Shown here: positions 8,448-15,939 of the stretch, in pieces
How positions within the stretch are numbered: the stretch's first letter is position 1
Layout of the letters: each line of letters opens with the position of its first letter
From: an uncultured Prevotellaceae bacterium
GTDB lineage: Bacteria; Bacteroidota; Bacteroidia; Bacteroidales; Bacteroidaceae
Length of the DNA: 53,440 nt
Assembly: GCA_902775605.1 (NCBI GenBank)
Contig: CACYNE010000016.1
Span: 1-53,440 of the forward strand
Direction: 5' to 3'
Notes under the pieces: generated by a model
Told to the model about the DNA's origin: nothing
Seen by the model: the letters and a program-made list of their open reading frames with translations, nothing else
Database searches by the model: none
Made by a program: the position numbers and the translations under genes

Positions 8448-9068
8448 TTATTTTAACTTATTGATTTCATTCTGTAGGCGCTGAAGGAACTTTGCAGCAT
8501 GGCCACCATCCATCTGAACATGATGGAATTGGAAAGATACAGGCAGAGTAGTCTTGAACAGTCCCATGCGATACTTGCCCCACATCACCATCGGATTGCT
8601 GAACTGATCAGTATATTGGTTGACGATGCAGTCGAGTTCCGTCTGAATCATGGCAGATGTGCCGATAACCATGTGCTCGTCGAGGAAGGAGCTCTTACAT
8701 TCATTCGCTGCCTGCGCTGTCAACGACAGGTAGTAGCGATTGAATTGCTGTAAATCATCGGAGAAAGGAATGTCGCAGGAGCTGATGCCTCCCTTACTGT
8801 TCTCTACAATGATGTTGATGGCAAGCTTGTCGTAGCGATACAACTTTCCATCTACAGGCAACGTATAGAACTCCTCCACTTGACTCGCCGCCTTGCCTAT
8901 GCACCAGCACATCAACGCTGTGAATTTCACGCCACTCTTCTTGCTAACTTTTACCAAGCGGGTGACATCAAAAGTCTTCACCAACGTTACCATCGGCATG
9001 GGTGATGACATCCACATACGGAATGCTTCAGCACGATTACTCTCTTGAAGGTTTATTTCCTGTTTCAT
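8448..9068 (-). CDS. chloramphenicol acetyltransferase-like protein
   Basis: The 206-residue protein has the type A CAT fold signature: N-terminal FRMWMSSPMPMVTLVKTFDVT, and the catalytic histidine motif HHVQMDGGHAAKFLQ near residue 185 (usual form HHxxxDG). Close relatives include both drug-resistance enzymes and many uncharacterised acyl-CoA transferases, so chloramphenicol resistance should not be assumed. Its start overlaps the upstream Cys-rich gene by 4 bp (ATGA), and the helical-repeat gene follows after 3 bp. Confidence 0.85.
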   Translation of the reverse strand: MKQEINLQESNRAEAFRMWMSSPMPMVTLVKTFDVTRLVKVSKKSGVKFTALMCWCIGKAASQVEEFYTLPVDGKLYRYDKLAINIIVENSKGGISSCDIPFSDDLQQFNRYYLSLTAQAANECKSSFLDEHMVIGTSAMIQTELDCIVNQYTDQFSNPMVMWGKYRMGLFKTTLPVSFQFHHVQMDGGHAAKFLQRLQNEINKLK

Positions 9069-9496
9069 CTATCGACCTCTATTCTCATTTTACAATCTGT
9101 CCCACCACCCAAGATGGAATGACAAAGCGTTACGGTAAAGTTCTTGTCTTTCCACAAACTGTGCAGCGAATAAATCACACTTTGGCGTGAACATTCACAG
9201 AGCAAAGGCGTAGTTACATATCCATTTTTACACAATTCACAGGTGCATTCCAAGAAGATAAGTCGATAAACATGACCTTTCTCAACGACCTCACCTTTTA
9301 CTCCTGGCAAATCATTAACCATCTGAAAGAACACATCCATGTTCCCTTTGGCATCCTCATAGAGTTTCTTGTAAACAGAAAGCGTGCCACCATTTACACA
9401 GTTTTTCCCACATTCCGAGAAGAATGCAGACCGCTCCTCTGGAGAGAGCCGTGTTATACCTCTCTCGAAACCCTTAAACCAATTTGATATTTTCAT
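9065..9496 (-). CDS. cysteine-rich small protein of unknown function
   Basis: The 143-residue protein has eleven cysteines, including SECGKNCVNGG, LECTCELCKNGY and LLCECSRQS, which suggest bound metal or redox thiols. The last part (LCHSILGGGTDCKMRI) resembles the end of the small sensor-like domains found with amino-thiazoline hydrolase proteins, but I cannot assign it firmly. It is translationally coupled to the CAT-like gene (4-bp overlap) and lies about 95 bp after the flavodoxin gene. Confidence 0.75.
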   Translation of the reverse strand: MKISNWFKGFERGITRLSPEERSAFFSECGKNCVNGGTLSVYKKLYEDAKGNMDVFFQMVNDLPGVKGEVVEKGHVYRLIFLECTCELCKNGYVTTPLLCECSRQSVIYSLHSLWKDKNFTVTLCHSILGGGTDCKMRIEVDR

Positions 9497-9591
9497 GATG
9501 ATGAATCTTTAAACCAGGATAATAGCACCACGCTATAAAGGCAGGAATGACGGATGAAATAAATCGCAGCCAATTGAAATCTTTTCATTGT

Positions 9592-10194
9592 TTATATTGA
9601 AAGTCCTAATGTGTATGCCTCATTCAGTGCATCGGTGTTATTGATGTCGCCTTTGTCTTTGACTCCTCTGACAAGTACCTTACCAGCATCCTCAATACCA
9701 AAGAACTTCAAGCAGAGGTTATATTCCGTCAGGATGGCATTGAACAACTCTGGCAGCGTAGCGGCACCGACCAACAACAATGCCATTTTCTTGATGTTGA
9801 AGGTGTCTCGGATTGGATTATGTAACCTGTCGATGACAGCCTTCAATTGAGCACTAATGCCATAGAAATAGACTGGCGAGGCAATGACGAGCATATCTGC
9901 CTGGCTCATCTTTTCATATAGGATGGTCATGTCATCCTTCTGAGCGCAGACACCATTTGTCTTGAAGCATGCGTTGCCTTCGGCGACACTTGGCTGCATT
10001 CGGCCATCTAAGAGTAAACTCTCATGGCGCTCATTGGCACAAGCGTTGCATCCCAAGCATGGATTCACTTTATAATCACGCACAGACACGATTTCTACAT
10101 GATGATGCGCTGCAGCACCTTTGTCAAAAGCATCCACCAACAATTCTGTATTGCCTCCCTTACGAGGGCTTCCGGATATAATCAGTATGTTCAT
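9592..10194 (-). CDS. flavodoxin-fold NAD(P)H-dependent FMN oxidoreductase
   Basis: The start is the ATG at 10194 (MNILIISGSPRKGGN), which overlaps the GNAT stop by 4 bp; the longer frame is a read-back into that gene. The 200-residue protein has the flavin phosphate loop SGSPRKGGNTE, a cysteine cluster CLGCNACAN (about residues 47-55) typical of iron-sulfur flavoproteins and related reductases, and ADMLVIASPVYFYGISAQLKAVIDR, the second flavin-binding segment. It probably reduces quinones or other organic electron acceptors. It has a paralogue at 15022-15594. Confidence 0.85.
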   Translation of the reverse strand: MNILIISGSPRKGGNTELLVDAFDKGAAAHHHVEIVSVRDYKVNPCLGCNACANERHESLLLDGRMQPSVAEGNACFKTNGVCAQKDDMTILYEKMSQADMLVIASPVYFYGISAQLKAVIDRLHNPIRDTFNIKKMALLLVGAATLPELFNAILTEYNLCLKFFGIEDAGKVLVRGVKDKGDINNTDALNEAYTLGLSI

Positions 10195-10709
10195 AATCGT
10201 TCTAATTTCATTACTCTTACTGGGCGGTCTGAGCCGACTTCCAAATTGGGGCAAAGCGTTTCCTTGCCTGTGTCAACGAAACCGCATTTTTCCATCACGC
10301 GACCAGACGCTGGGTTTGAGGGAAAGTAGTCACCCCAAAGTACAATAAAACCCTTTTCATTGAAACAATAGTCGATGACCATCCGAAGTGCTTCCGTACA
10401 GATGCCTTTGCCCCAATACGGACGGGCTATCCAATAACCTATTTCCGCTTGATCTTCAGCAATCTTCAGGTTCGATGCGGGTGCTGGAAGGTAGCCCACA
10501 CAGCCAATGGGCTGACCAGTCTCTTTCCATATAACTGCCCACATCCCTTCTGCGCTAAAGACAGTTCGGATAATCTCCAGACTCTCCTCTACAGACTGAT
10601 GTGGTGGCCATCCGGCACGAGGCCCTACATCGGGGTCGCTGGCGTATTTAAACAGCGTCTCGGCATCACTCTCCTGCCAAGGGCGTAATAGTATTCTTTC
10701 TGTTTCCAT
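10191..10709 (-). CDS. GNAT-family N-acetyltransferase (RimJ/RimL type)
   Basis: The 172-residue protein shows the family layout: MetERILLRPWQESDAETLF at the N terminus, AEIGYWIARPYWGKGICTEAL with the acetyl-CoA loop (about residues 95-110), and NPASGRVMEKCGF near the C terminus. Such enzymes acetylate protein N termini, amino acids or antibiotics; the substrate cannot be read from the sequence. It is coupled to the downstream flavodoxin by a 4-bp overlap and lies 5 bp after the oxidase relic. Confidence 0.9.
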   Translation of the reverse strand: METERILLRPWQESDAETLFKYASDPDVGPRAGWPPHQSVEESLEIIRTVFSAEGMWAVIWKETGQPIGCVGYLPAPASNLKIAEDQAEIGYWIARPYWGKGICTEALRMVIDYCFNEKGFIVLWGDYFPSNPASGRVMEKCGFVDTGKETLCPNLEVGSDRPVRVMKLERL

Positions 10710-10714
10710 CTTTG

Positions 10715-10981
10715 TTACTCAATCACAAAACTACGTGGATAAAAATCGCTATAGAAGCGACCATCGGTGGCGGTGAACTTCAGAACGCAGTAGTTGGGGT
10801 CGGTTACACCCCCGGGGTAGTATTGCTCGTCGCCCTCGCGCCAAATCATCTCCTTGCTCTTGGCATCTGTCAAAACTTCCATTGTGCCACGAAGCATCAT
10901 ACCTTTAAACCCTTTTTCATCGCAGAAATAGATGCTGGCCTTGGGATTAGCCTTATAGTGGGCTACACGCAGAGAGAAGGT
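10715..10981 (-). pseudogene. C-terminal fragment of a pyridoxamine-oxidase-like protein
   Basis: After an in-frame TAA (10982-10984) the frame reads TFSLRVAHYKANPKASIYF, then CDEKGFKGMMLRGTMEVL and on to YPGGVTDPNYCVLKFTA and a normal end. This is the second half of a general-stress-protein-26-like flavin-binding protein. The first half is missing, and the zinc-ribbon frame (10963-11313) runs into it in another phase, overlapping by 19 bp. A deletion and frameshift between the two genes or domains is the simplest reading. An internal start at 10900 would give only a 61-residue piece. Confidence 0.75.
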
Positions 10982-11313
10982 TTAACCCCAGCCAAAGCAG
11001 GATTGACCTTCATAGCCTCATCATCGTTTACAGCAAGTGTCTTACGCCAACGCTTCAACTGGGGGAAATATGTTTTCATCATTCCGATATATTCCTCTTT
11101 GGTGATGGGTTTCTCCAACCCCTCGTTTACTGCACCTACAAACTGCGCACAATGTTCGATCATCTCTTCCATCGTGCAATCCTGCAAGAACTTACCATCC
11201 TTGTAGCAGTACATGCAGTAATCTTCGTTCTTGCTTCCATCGGCATTTGTACCAAGAACCTCGTCAGTCAGTGGCATCCCACAACTCTGACAGAATTTCA
11301 TTTCTTTTTTCAC
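10963..11313 (-). CDS. zinc-ribbon protein, probably truncated
   Basis: The 116-residue protein is a paralogue of the first domain of the protein at 5680-6270: FCQSCGMPL, TNADGSKNEDYCMYCYKDG and YFPQLKRWRK. After about residue 92 it departs (NDDEAMKVNPALAG) into what looks like the start of a pyridoxamine-oxidase-like domain, then ends nine codons later where the frame is lost. It may have been a fusion or two adjacent genes. It is the first gene of the accessory run and lies behind a promoter with the shared 36-bp box. Confidence 0.7.
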   Translation of the reverse strand: MKKEMKFCQSCGMPLTDEVLGTNADGSKNEDYCMYCYKDGKFLQDCTMEEMIEHCAQFVGAVNEGLEKPITKEEYIGMMKTYFPQLKRWRKTLAVNDDEAMKVNPALAGVKPSLCV

Positions 11314-11341
11314 CTTGTTATAATTTAATGATTTGACGCCG

Positions 11342-11409
11342 CAAAATTACAATTAGTTGAACTAACAGCCAAGTTTCTGGGATATTCTGCCAGAAAATGT
11401 GATGAATGG
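11342..11409 (-). promoter_or_regulatory. promoter with shared 36-bp box (copy A)
   Basis: Minus-strand reading: -7 element TAATTTTG (11349-11342), a weak -33 CTTG (11373-11370) 20 bp away, and directly upstream the box at 11409-11374, whose core is GCAGAATATCCCAGAAA with CATCACA further upstream. The same box at the same distance from -33 occurs at 14714-14749 and 15650-15685. It would drive the zinc-ribbon gene and the long accessory run. Confidence 0.75.
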
Positions 11410-11495
11410 TAATGGTGCTATCTATGACCCCATTCTGGCCTGAGCATCCTTGACCTTCGGTCGAGCCTGCTCACGCTCTGCAGTCGATGCAAGCA

Positions 11496-13625
11496 TCACT
11501 GCAATCGCTCAATCGCAGCCTTACCTGCGCCAGTGCCTTTGTACTTGCTGCGGGTGGCATTGAGGCGATAGATGACTGAAAGCATCAGTTTGTGGGTAGA
11601 GAAGCGGTTGTTCTGCTGAATCTGGTTATAGCCGCAATCAGAGAACTCGTTCATGCGGTTGCGCTGGAAGCAGTCAAGCACAGCAGCACGGAGTGTCAGC
11701 GAATTATCATGGAGCAGAGACTTCTGTGCCACCAGGCCCAAACGCAGATTGTAGGTGTCATTATAGAACACGTAGGAACATCCACTGGAACGGTACATCA
11801 GATTGACATCAAACTTCCAGCCATGCTTCAGCGTAAAGGTGTTATAGGCATTGAGCGTATATTGCGGCTTGTCGTAATAGACGCGGTAAACGCCCTGAGG
11901 CCCCTCAACGTCCAGATAGAGGTCTTGCTTCTCGAAACCAGCCGTAGCATTGAGTGACCAGATGCCGACACGAGGCGTTACAGCCAAATAGGCACTCAGC
12001 GTGTTGATGGGCTTGTCGAGGTTGATGTGCTTGCAAAGCATAGCATCTGTCTCAGTAAGGAAGTTCCACTGGGTAATGGGATTTGTCAGATGCTCGTACG
12101 AGGCTGTCAGCGTGAGCCACTTATACGATACGTTCAGCGTCAGGTCGCGTACGCGCTCGTTGAGCAGCTGGGAGTTTCCGGCCTGATACATATAGCGGCT
12201 GATATAGGTCACGGCATCGTTCATAGCGAAGAAGCTGGGACGATAGGTCTTCATGCTGTACGACAGGGCCGTCTGCACCTTACCCAAAGCTACAGAATAC
12301 GATGCCGTAGGGAACCACTCGTCCATCGAGCGATGCAGCCTTTCGTCTTTATTGATGGCATCATCATACTCCAGCAGTGTATGCTCGTATCGCAGACCCA
12401 CAGAGGCATTACCATACTTCTTAAAGTCGCAGCCATACTCTGCAAAGGCAGCGATATTGTTCTCTGTGATATCAGCATCGGTATTGGCTATCAGAGCCTT
12501 GTCAATCCAGTAGGTATTGTTACGATTCACAAAGGTCATCTCAGTACCAGCCTCCAGCTCGCCCTTCCAAACGGGGTACGACAGCACCAGCTTCGTGGCA
12601 TAGAGACGGCTCCTGGTGCCCGACTTGCTCAGCACAAAATCATCCTGCACCTTGCTCCGCTCCACGTTCTCGCGGTCGGTATCCGTGCCGTTTTTCATGA
12701 AGTCGAAGTTGAAGTCGACACCCAGTTTGCCAACCTTACCATTATAATAGGTGTTGGTGAGCCATCCCAGCGGCTTCGTCTCCCTGCTGGTCTGGTGGGA
12801 GTAGAGGTGGTCGATAAGGGCATTATTCTCGAACACGTCCTCATCGTAAATTACCTGATTCTTGCCGTTCATCTGGTGCGTCAGATCGGCACGCACACCC
12901 AGCGAGTGATTGTCCGACAACTGCCAGTTCACACCAAACGTATAGGTCAGGTTATCATGCTTCCACGTCATCGTGTAAGGACCATACTGACGAAAAACCT
13001 TATCCGTCGTGGTGATATCCTCGATGGTGCTATACTGACGATAGTCCTGATGATAGTAATACACAGAGCTAAACACATCAACGCCGTTCTTGCGATAGTT
13101 AGCACCTACTTTTGCCTGCGGACGGTCGAAATCGTAACGCAAGTCGTGCTCATCGGACAGCGTGAGGTCGAGACTGAGGCCGTCACCCTGCTGACGGACA
13201 GTACGGATGCGCACCACGGCCCGCACCGTCGCGTCATACTGCGCACCGGGATTGTTGATCACCTCTACATCGCGGATTTCCTCGCTGCGCAGACGCTTCA
13301 GTTCGCTATTGTCGCGCATCAGTCGACCGTTGATATAGATAAGCGGAGAGCCCTTCCCCAATACTTCGGGTGCCTCGTCCGTTCCCGTCATGCCAGGCAC
13401 TTTCACCAGCATCTCGCCCAATGTGCCAGCATCTGATAGCGGAGTTCCCTGAATGCGGGTTATCATGGCATTGCCCTTCAGACGGGTATTAGGGAGGTTG
13501 CCCTTCACGACAACCTCCTGCAACTCCTGCATCATGCTTACAGATTTTAAGCTATCTTGTTGCTCCTGTCCACTCGCTGATATAAACGCAAGGGCGATAG
13601 TCGTAGCCAAAACAATTCTTTTCAT
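11496..13625 (-). CDS. TonB-dependent-receptor-like outer-membrane beta-barrel protein
   Basis: The start at 13625 gives a signal peptide (MKRIVLATTIALAFISASGQ). The protein (709 residues) has a plug domain: ELQEVVVKGNLPNTRLKGNA, then LGEMLVKVPGMTG, INGRLMRDNSELKRLRSEEI and VEVINNPGAQYDA. A long beta-barrel follows with alternating aromatic strands (VFSSVYYYHQDYRQY). It lacks the usual N-terminal carboxypeptidase-like domain and fits the Bacteroidota outer-membrane beta-barrel family close to TonB receptors. No SusD-like partner is next to it, so the ligand is open. It has its own promoter at 13656-13687. Confidence 0.88.
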   Translation of the reverse strand: MKRIVLATTIALAFISASGQEQQDSLKSVSMMQELQEVVVKGNLPNTRLKGNAMITRIQGTPLSDAGTLGEMLVKVPGMTGTDEAPEVLGKGSPLIYINGRLMRDNSELKRLRSEEIRDVEVINNPGAQYDATVRAVVRIRTVRQQGDGLSLDLTLSDEHDLRYDFDRPQAKVGANYRKNGVDVFSSVYYYHQDYRQYSTIEDITTTDKVFRQYGPYTMTWKHDNLTYTFGVNWQLSDNHSLGVRADLTHQMNGKNQVIYDEDVFENNALIDHLYSHQTSRETKPLGWLTNTYYNGKVGKLGVDFNFDFMKNGTDTDRENVERSKVQDDFVLSKSGTRSRLYATKLVLSYPVWKGELEAGTEMTFVNRNNTYWIDKALIANTDADITENNIAAFAEYGCDFKKYGNASVGLRYEHTLLEYDDAINKDERLHRSMDEWFPTASYSVALGKVQTALSYSMKTYRPSFFAMNDAVTYISRYMYQAGNSQLLNERVRDLTLNVSYKWLTLTASYEHLTNPITQWNFLTETDAMLCKHINLDKPINTLSAYLAVTPRVGIWSLNATAGFEKQDLYLDVEGPQGVYRVYYDKPQYTLNAYNTFTLKHGWKFDVNLMYRSSGCSYVFYNDTYNLRLGLVAQKSLLHDNSLTLRAAVLDCFQRNRMNEFSDCGYNQIQQNNRFSTHKLMLSVIYRLNATRSKYKGTGAGKAAIERLQ

Positions 13626-13655
13626 CAATTTTTTATTTATTGAAGTTTGACGTTG

Positions 13656-13687
13656 CAAAATTACGAAGAGTTGCTATTATAGCCAAA
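13656..13687 (-). promoter_or_regulatory. promoter of the outer-membrane barrel gene
   Basis: Minus-strand TTTG (13687-13684), 20 bp, then TAATTTTG (13663-13656), 31 bp before the ATG. This is a full match to the Bacteroidota promoter pattern. The segment CAACTCTTCGTAA-TTTGCAAC recurs almost unchanged at 15911-15938, where no gene start follows closely. Confidence 0.8.
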
Positions 13688-13701
13688 TTTATTATACAGC
13701 A

Positions 13702-13778
13702 AATCTCCTGGGCACCTCCCTCGCTGAACGTCTGTCTGAGTCTGTCTTCGGTTATGGGCATAAGATCAGTATGTTCAT
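13702..13778 (-). pseudogene. 5' relics of a flavodoxin and of the helical-repeat gene
   Basis: Directly overlapping the stop of the lipoprotein hydrolase (ATGA) is ATGAACATACTGATC, identical in 14 of 15 bases to the first five codons of the flavodoxin gene at 10194. It is followed at once by a frame starting at 13761, MPITEDRLRQTFSEGGAQE, which matches the first 20 codons of the helical-repeat gene at 8444 (54 of 63 bases). Homology stops just before the promoter of the barrel gene. The flavodoxin match is short and could be chance; the other is clear. Confidence 0.7.
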
Positions 13779-14653
13779 TTGATGAATGACTTCAGTTTCT
13801 CGTTGAACATCTCTGGCTGCTCCATGTGGATGAAGTGGCCGCAGGTGGTCAGTTCCGAATAGTTGAGATTAGGGTAGAGACGCTCCATCCTCTGCTTGTT
13901 GTCAGGATCAAGACCGCTGTTTTGCGTGCAAATAACCATTACTGGCAGAGAAATCTGGCGATTCGTCCACCATTTCTTTTCAACAAGGTTCTGCATCGTG
14001 CTCGATGCTACATACTGGGGGGTCTCAGGCATCACAGACATCGCATAATCGTTGATCTCCTGAGGTGTATCCTTGCCTGCCAACGACGACACAAAACCTG
14101 TGATCACCTCGCGACACTCTGGACCGTCGAAGGCGTGACCAAACTGATTCACAGCCTCAACATATTCTGGTGTCTCTGTGCCATCATAGAAGCAATACAC
14201 GCCATCTACATCCACCAAAGCACCTTTGTGACCTGTGGCCATCAACGTCTGACGACATATGGGCGTTCCAAGACTGTGACCCACGAAGACGACATCCTTG
14301 ATACCATTCGCATTCAGCACTTCATCGATGGCATGCGCAAAGAAGTCGAGCGTGTAGTCCACGTGCGGTTTATCGCTCTGTCCGTATCCAGGCAGATCGA
14401 AGAATACGAGTTGCAGGTCTTTCTCATCACGGAAAGCCTCGAACTGCTTCTCCCATGTGTTCATGTCACAGCCAAAGCCGTGAACGAAACAGATGGTCTT
14501 GGCATCTGCCTGACTATTCATTATCTTATAATGTACGCGAATACTATCGTCGATAGTCACGTACTCTGACTGCAATTCACTAAGCGTCTGTGGCTGACTG
14601 CAGCAAGCTGTCAGCAACAGCGCGAACAACAAATATAATACTGTTTTTTTCAT
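13775..14653 (-). CDS. alpha/beta hydrolase, predicted lipoprotein
   Basis: The start at 14653 gives a lipoprotein signal (MKKTVLYLLFALLLTACCSQ, lipobox LLTAC), so the enzyme is probably anchored in the outer or inner membrane facing the periplasm. The fold motifs are clear: ICFVHGFGCDMNTWEKQ, FFDLPGYGQSDKP, nucleophile in VGHSLGTPI (Ser at about residue 117), and final His in TTCGHFIHMEQPE. About 292 residues is normal. The longer frame only reads through the promoter. It is preceded by box copy B and followed by gene relics. Confidence 0.88.
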   Translation of the reverse strand: MKKTVLYLLFALLLTACCSQPQTLSELQSEYVTIDDSIRVHYKIMNSQADAKTICFVHGFGCDMNTWEKQFEAFRDEKDLQLVFFDLPGYGQSDKPHVDYTLDFFAHAIDEVLNANGIKDVVFVGHSLGTPICRQTLMATGHKGALVDVDGVYCFYDGTETPEYVEAVNQFGHAFDGPECREVITGFVSSLAGKDTPQEINDYAMSVMPETPQYVASSTMQNLVEKKWWTNRQISLPVMVICTQNSGLDPDNKQRMERLYPNLNYSELTTCGHFIHMEQPEMFNEKLKSFIK

Positions 14654-14681
14654 TTCTTCTTTACTTGATTTTTTTCGGTTG

Positions 14682-14749
14682 CAAAAGTACAAATAGTTGG
14701 TAATACAACAAAATTTCTGGGATATTCTGCACGATTCTGTGACAAATGG
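14682..14749 (-). promoter_or_regulatory. promoter with shared 36-bp box (copy B)
   Basis: Minus-strand reading: TTTG (14712-14709), 19 bp, TACTTTTG (14689-14682). The box occupies 14749-14714, with GTCACA and the core GTGCAGAATATCCCAGAAA. It drives the lipoprotein hydrolase. Confidence 0.8.
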
Positions 14750-14884
14750 CATGATTATGTGAGAGAAAACCCCAGTTTTACTTGAATTATTCGGAGCATG
14801 AATGCCATCGAGCGATGCTCAATGTGACGAAAAGCAATGATATTTTTTGTGGAATCTAGAAAAGAATGTCTTTTTGTAGCGTAA

Positions 14885-14985
14885 TAATTTATGTTTCTGC
14901 GCTGAGTACATAAGTTTCTAGTGCAGAAATACATGTTTTCGGAGCAGAAACATAAGTTCTCAGCGCAGAAACATAAATTAGCAAG
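14885..14985. repeat. 21-bp tandem array bounded by a perfect 22-bp inverted repeat
   Basis: GCAGAAA recurs at 14923, 14944 and 14965, exactly 21 bp apart, in a unit close to GCAGAAACATAAGTTCTCAGC; a weaker fourth unit begins at 14902. The 22-bp arms at 14885-14906 and 14959-14980 are perfect reverse complements (CTCAGCGCAGAAACATAAAT in the right arm). It fills the middle of the 368-bp gap between the lipoprotein hydrolase and the second flavodoxin; the rest of that gap holds promoter B and nothing else I can see. Confidence 0.85.
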
Positions 14986-15021
14986 AAGGAGAAAGAAAAA
15001 ATAATAGTGGGTAGCGAAGAA

Positions 15022-15594
15022 TTATACTATTTTCCGAATAGCCTTGCGGCATTTCTGTTTGTCCTTCTCCGATAGAGCTGGATGCATTGCCGTGCCACCT
15101 CGTTCGATGGTAGCGACAATCTTGAAGCCGGAATAGTGGCAGATCTCGTAGAGAGCACGGATGACGCCACGTGTCTGCTTGAACAGGATGTTCCAAGGCC
15201 AGGGCGTGGTGCAGGTGCTCACGAGGATGCACTTCTTGCCCTTCATCAGTGGCTCAGGAAAGCGGGGCGTGTCGCGCATCATGCCATAGACGATGCGGTC
15301 GAACAGCAACTTCATCTGTCCAGGGATGTTGCCCCAATAGCAGGGCGCACCCATAATGATGGCGTCAGCCTCCTGCATCATCTTCAACACGCGCTGCGAG
15401 TCGTCCTCAGCCAACACACACTCCCCCTTGGTGCGGCACGTCATACAGCCTATGCAGGGTTTGATGCTCAGGTCGTTGGTACAGACCATCTGCACCTTGT
15501 CGCCTCTCTGCTCGGCTTCCTCCTGCATGATGCCGAGCATCTGTGAAACAAGTCCCTTCCGTCGCGGACTTCCGTTTATAATCAGTATATTCAT
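15022..15594 (-). CDS. flavodoxin-fold NAD(P)H-dependent oxidoreductase (second copy)
   Basis: The first ATG is at 15594 (MNILIINGSPRRKG); the frame upstream would need a TTG start three codons earlier. The 190-residue protein has the phosphate loop NGSPRRKGLVSQ, cysteines in CIGCMTCRTKGEC (about residues 47-59), and ADAIIMGAPCYWGNIPGQMKLLFDR. It belongs to the same family as the gene at 9592-10194 but is only distantly similar after the first 20 residues. It is transcribed alone from box copy C. Confidence 0.85.
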   Translation of the reverse strand: MNILIINGSPRRKGLVSQMLGIMQEEAEQRGDKVQMVCTNDLSIKPCIGCMTCRTKGECVLAEDDSQRVLKMMQEADAIIMGAPCYWGNIPGQMKLLFDRIVYGMMRDTPRFPEPLMKGKKCILVSTCTTPWPWNILFKQTRGVIRALYEICHYSGFKIVATIERGGTAMHPALSEKDKQKCRKAIRKIV

Positions 15595-15617
15595 CTTATC
15601 CAAAATTTTTTCGACTA

Positions 15618-15685
15618 CAAAAGTACGAATACGTGAGAATACAACAAAATATTTGGGATATTCTGCACGGAAATGTGATGAACGG
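15618..15685 (-). promoter_or_regulatory. promoter with shared 36-bp box (copy C)
   Basis: Minus-strand reading: TTTG (15648-15645), 19 bp, TACTTTTG (15625-15618). The box is at 15685-15650, with CATCACA and the core CGTGCAGAATATCCCA. It drives the second flavodoxin. Confidence 0.8.
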
Positions 15686-15800
15686 AGGACGATTTCGATA
15701 CTTTTAAAGCGTCAATCATATTCTTTGCATGCAAGAATTTGAGACACACCAGCGTCCGACCTCATTCATGCGGACGGCACTCTGAGAATGGAGAAACGCC

Positions 15801-15882
15801 GTATCTCTCCCTGCTTATACATGTATCTTTCTTTGTTTTATACGTATATCTCCCCCCCCTCCTACGTATCTCTTTTGCTAAA
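15801..15882. repeat. degenerate array with 21-22-bp period
   Basis: TATCT recurs at 15802, 15824, about 15846 and 15867, each followed by a pyrimidine-rich stretch and preceded by TAC(A/G)(T/C). One unit has a run of eight C. It lies in the 345-bp gap between the second flavodoxin and the hypothetical gene; besides it the gap holds box C and a promoter-like site at 15911-15938. Confidence 0.55.
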
Positions 15883-15910
15883 GAAATCCATTTATAGTCG
15901 GTTGACTGGT

Positions 15911-15938
15911 TCTGTTGCAAATTTACGAAGAGTTGTGA
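15911..15938 (-). promoter_or_regulatory. orphan promoter-like element
   Basis: The minus strand reads CAACTCTTCGTAAATTTGCAAC, nearly identical to the -7 region of the barrel-gene promoter (13656-13676). Here it lies 2 bp after the stop of the hypothetical gene and about 300 bp before the next start, with no clear -33. It may be a duplicated promoter scrap or may start a short transcript. Confidence 0.4.
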
Positions 15939-15939
15939 A

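Noticed and set aside
8448-9068. Chloramphenicol resistance gene
   Set aside because: The catalytic motif is present, but the family holds many other acyltransferases and nothing shows the substrate; no mobile element is nearby.
12027-13436. Long open frame on the plus strand across the outer-membrane barrel gene
   Set aside because: It mirrors the minus-strand gene, which has a signal peptide, plug motifs and a promoter; the plus-strand product has no recognisable motif.
14654-14752. N-terminal extension of the lipoprotein hydrolase
   Set aside because: The extension translates the promoter and box, while the ATG at 14653 gives a proper lipoprotein signal.
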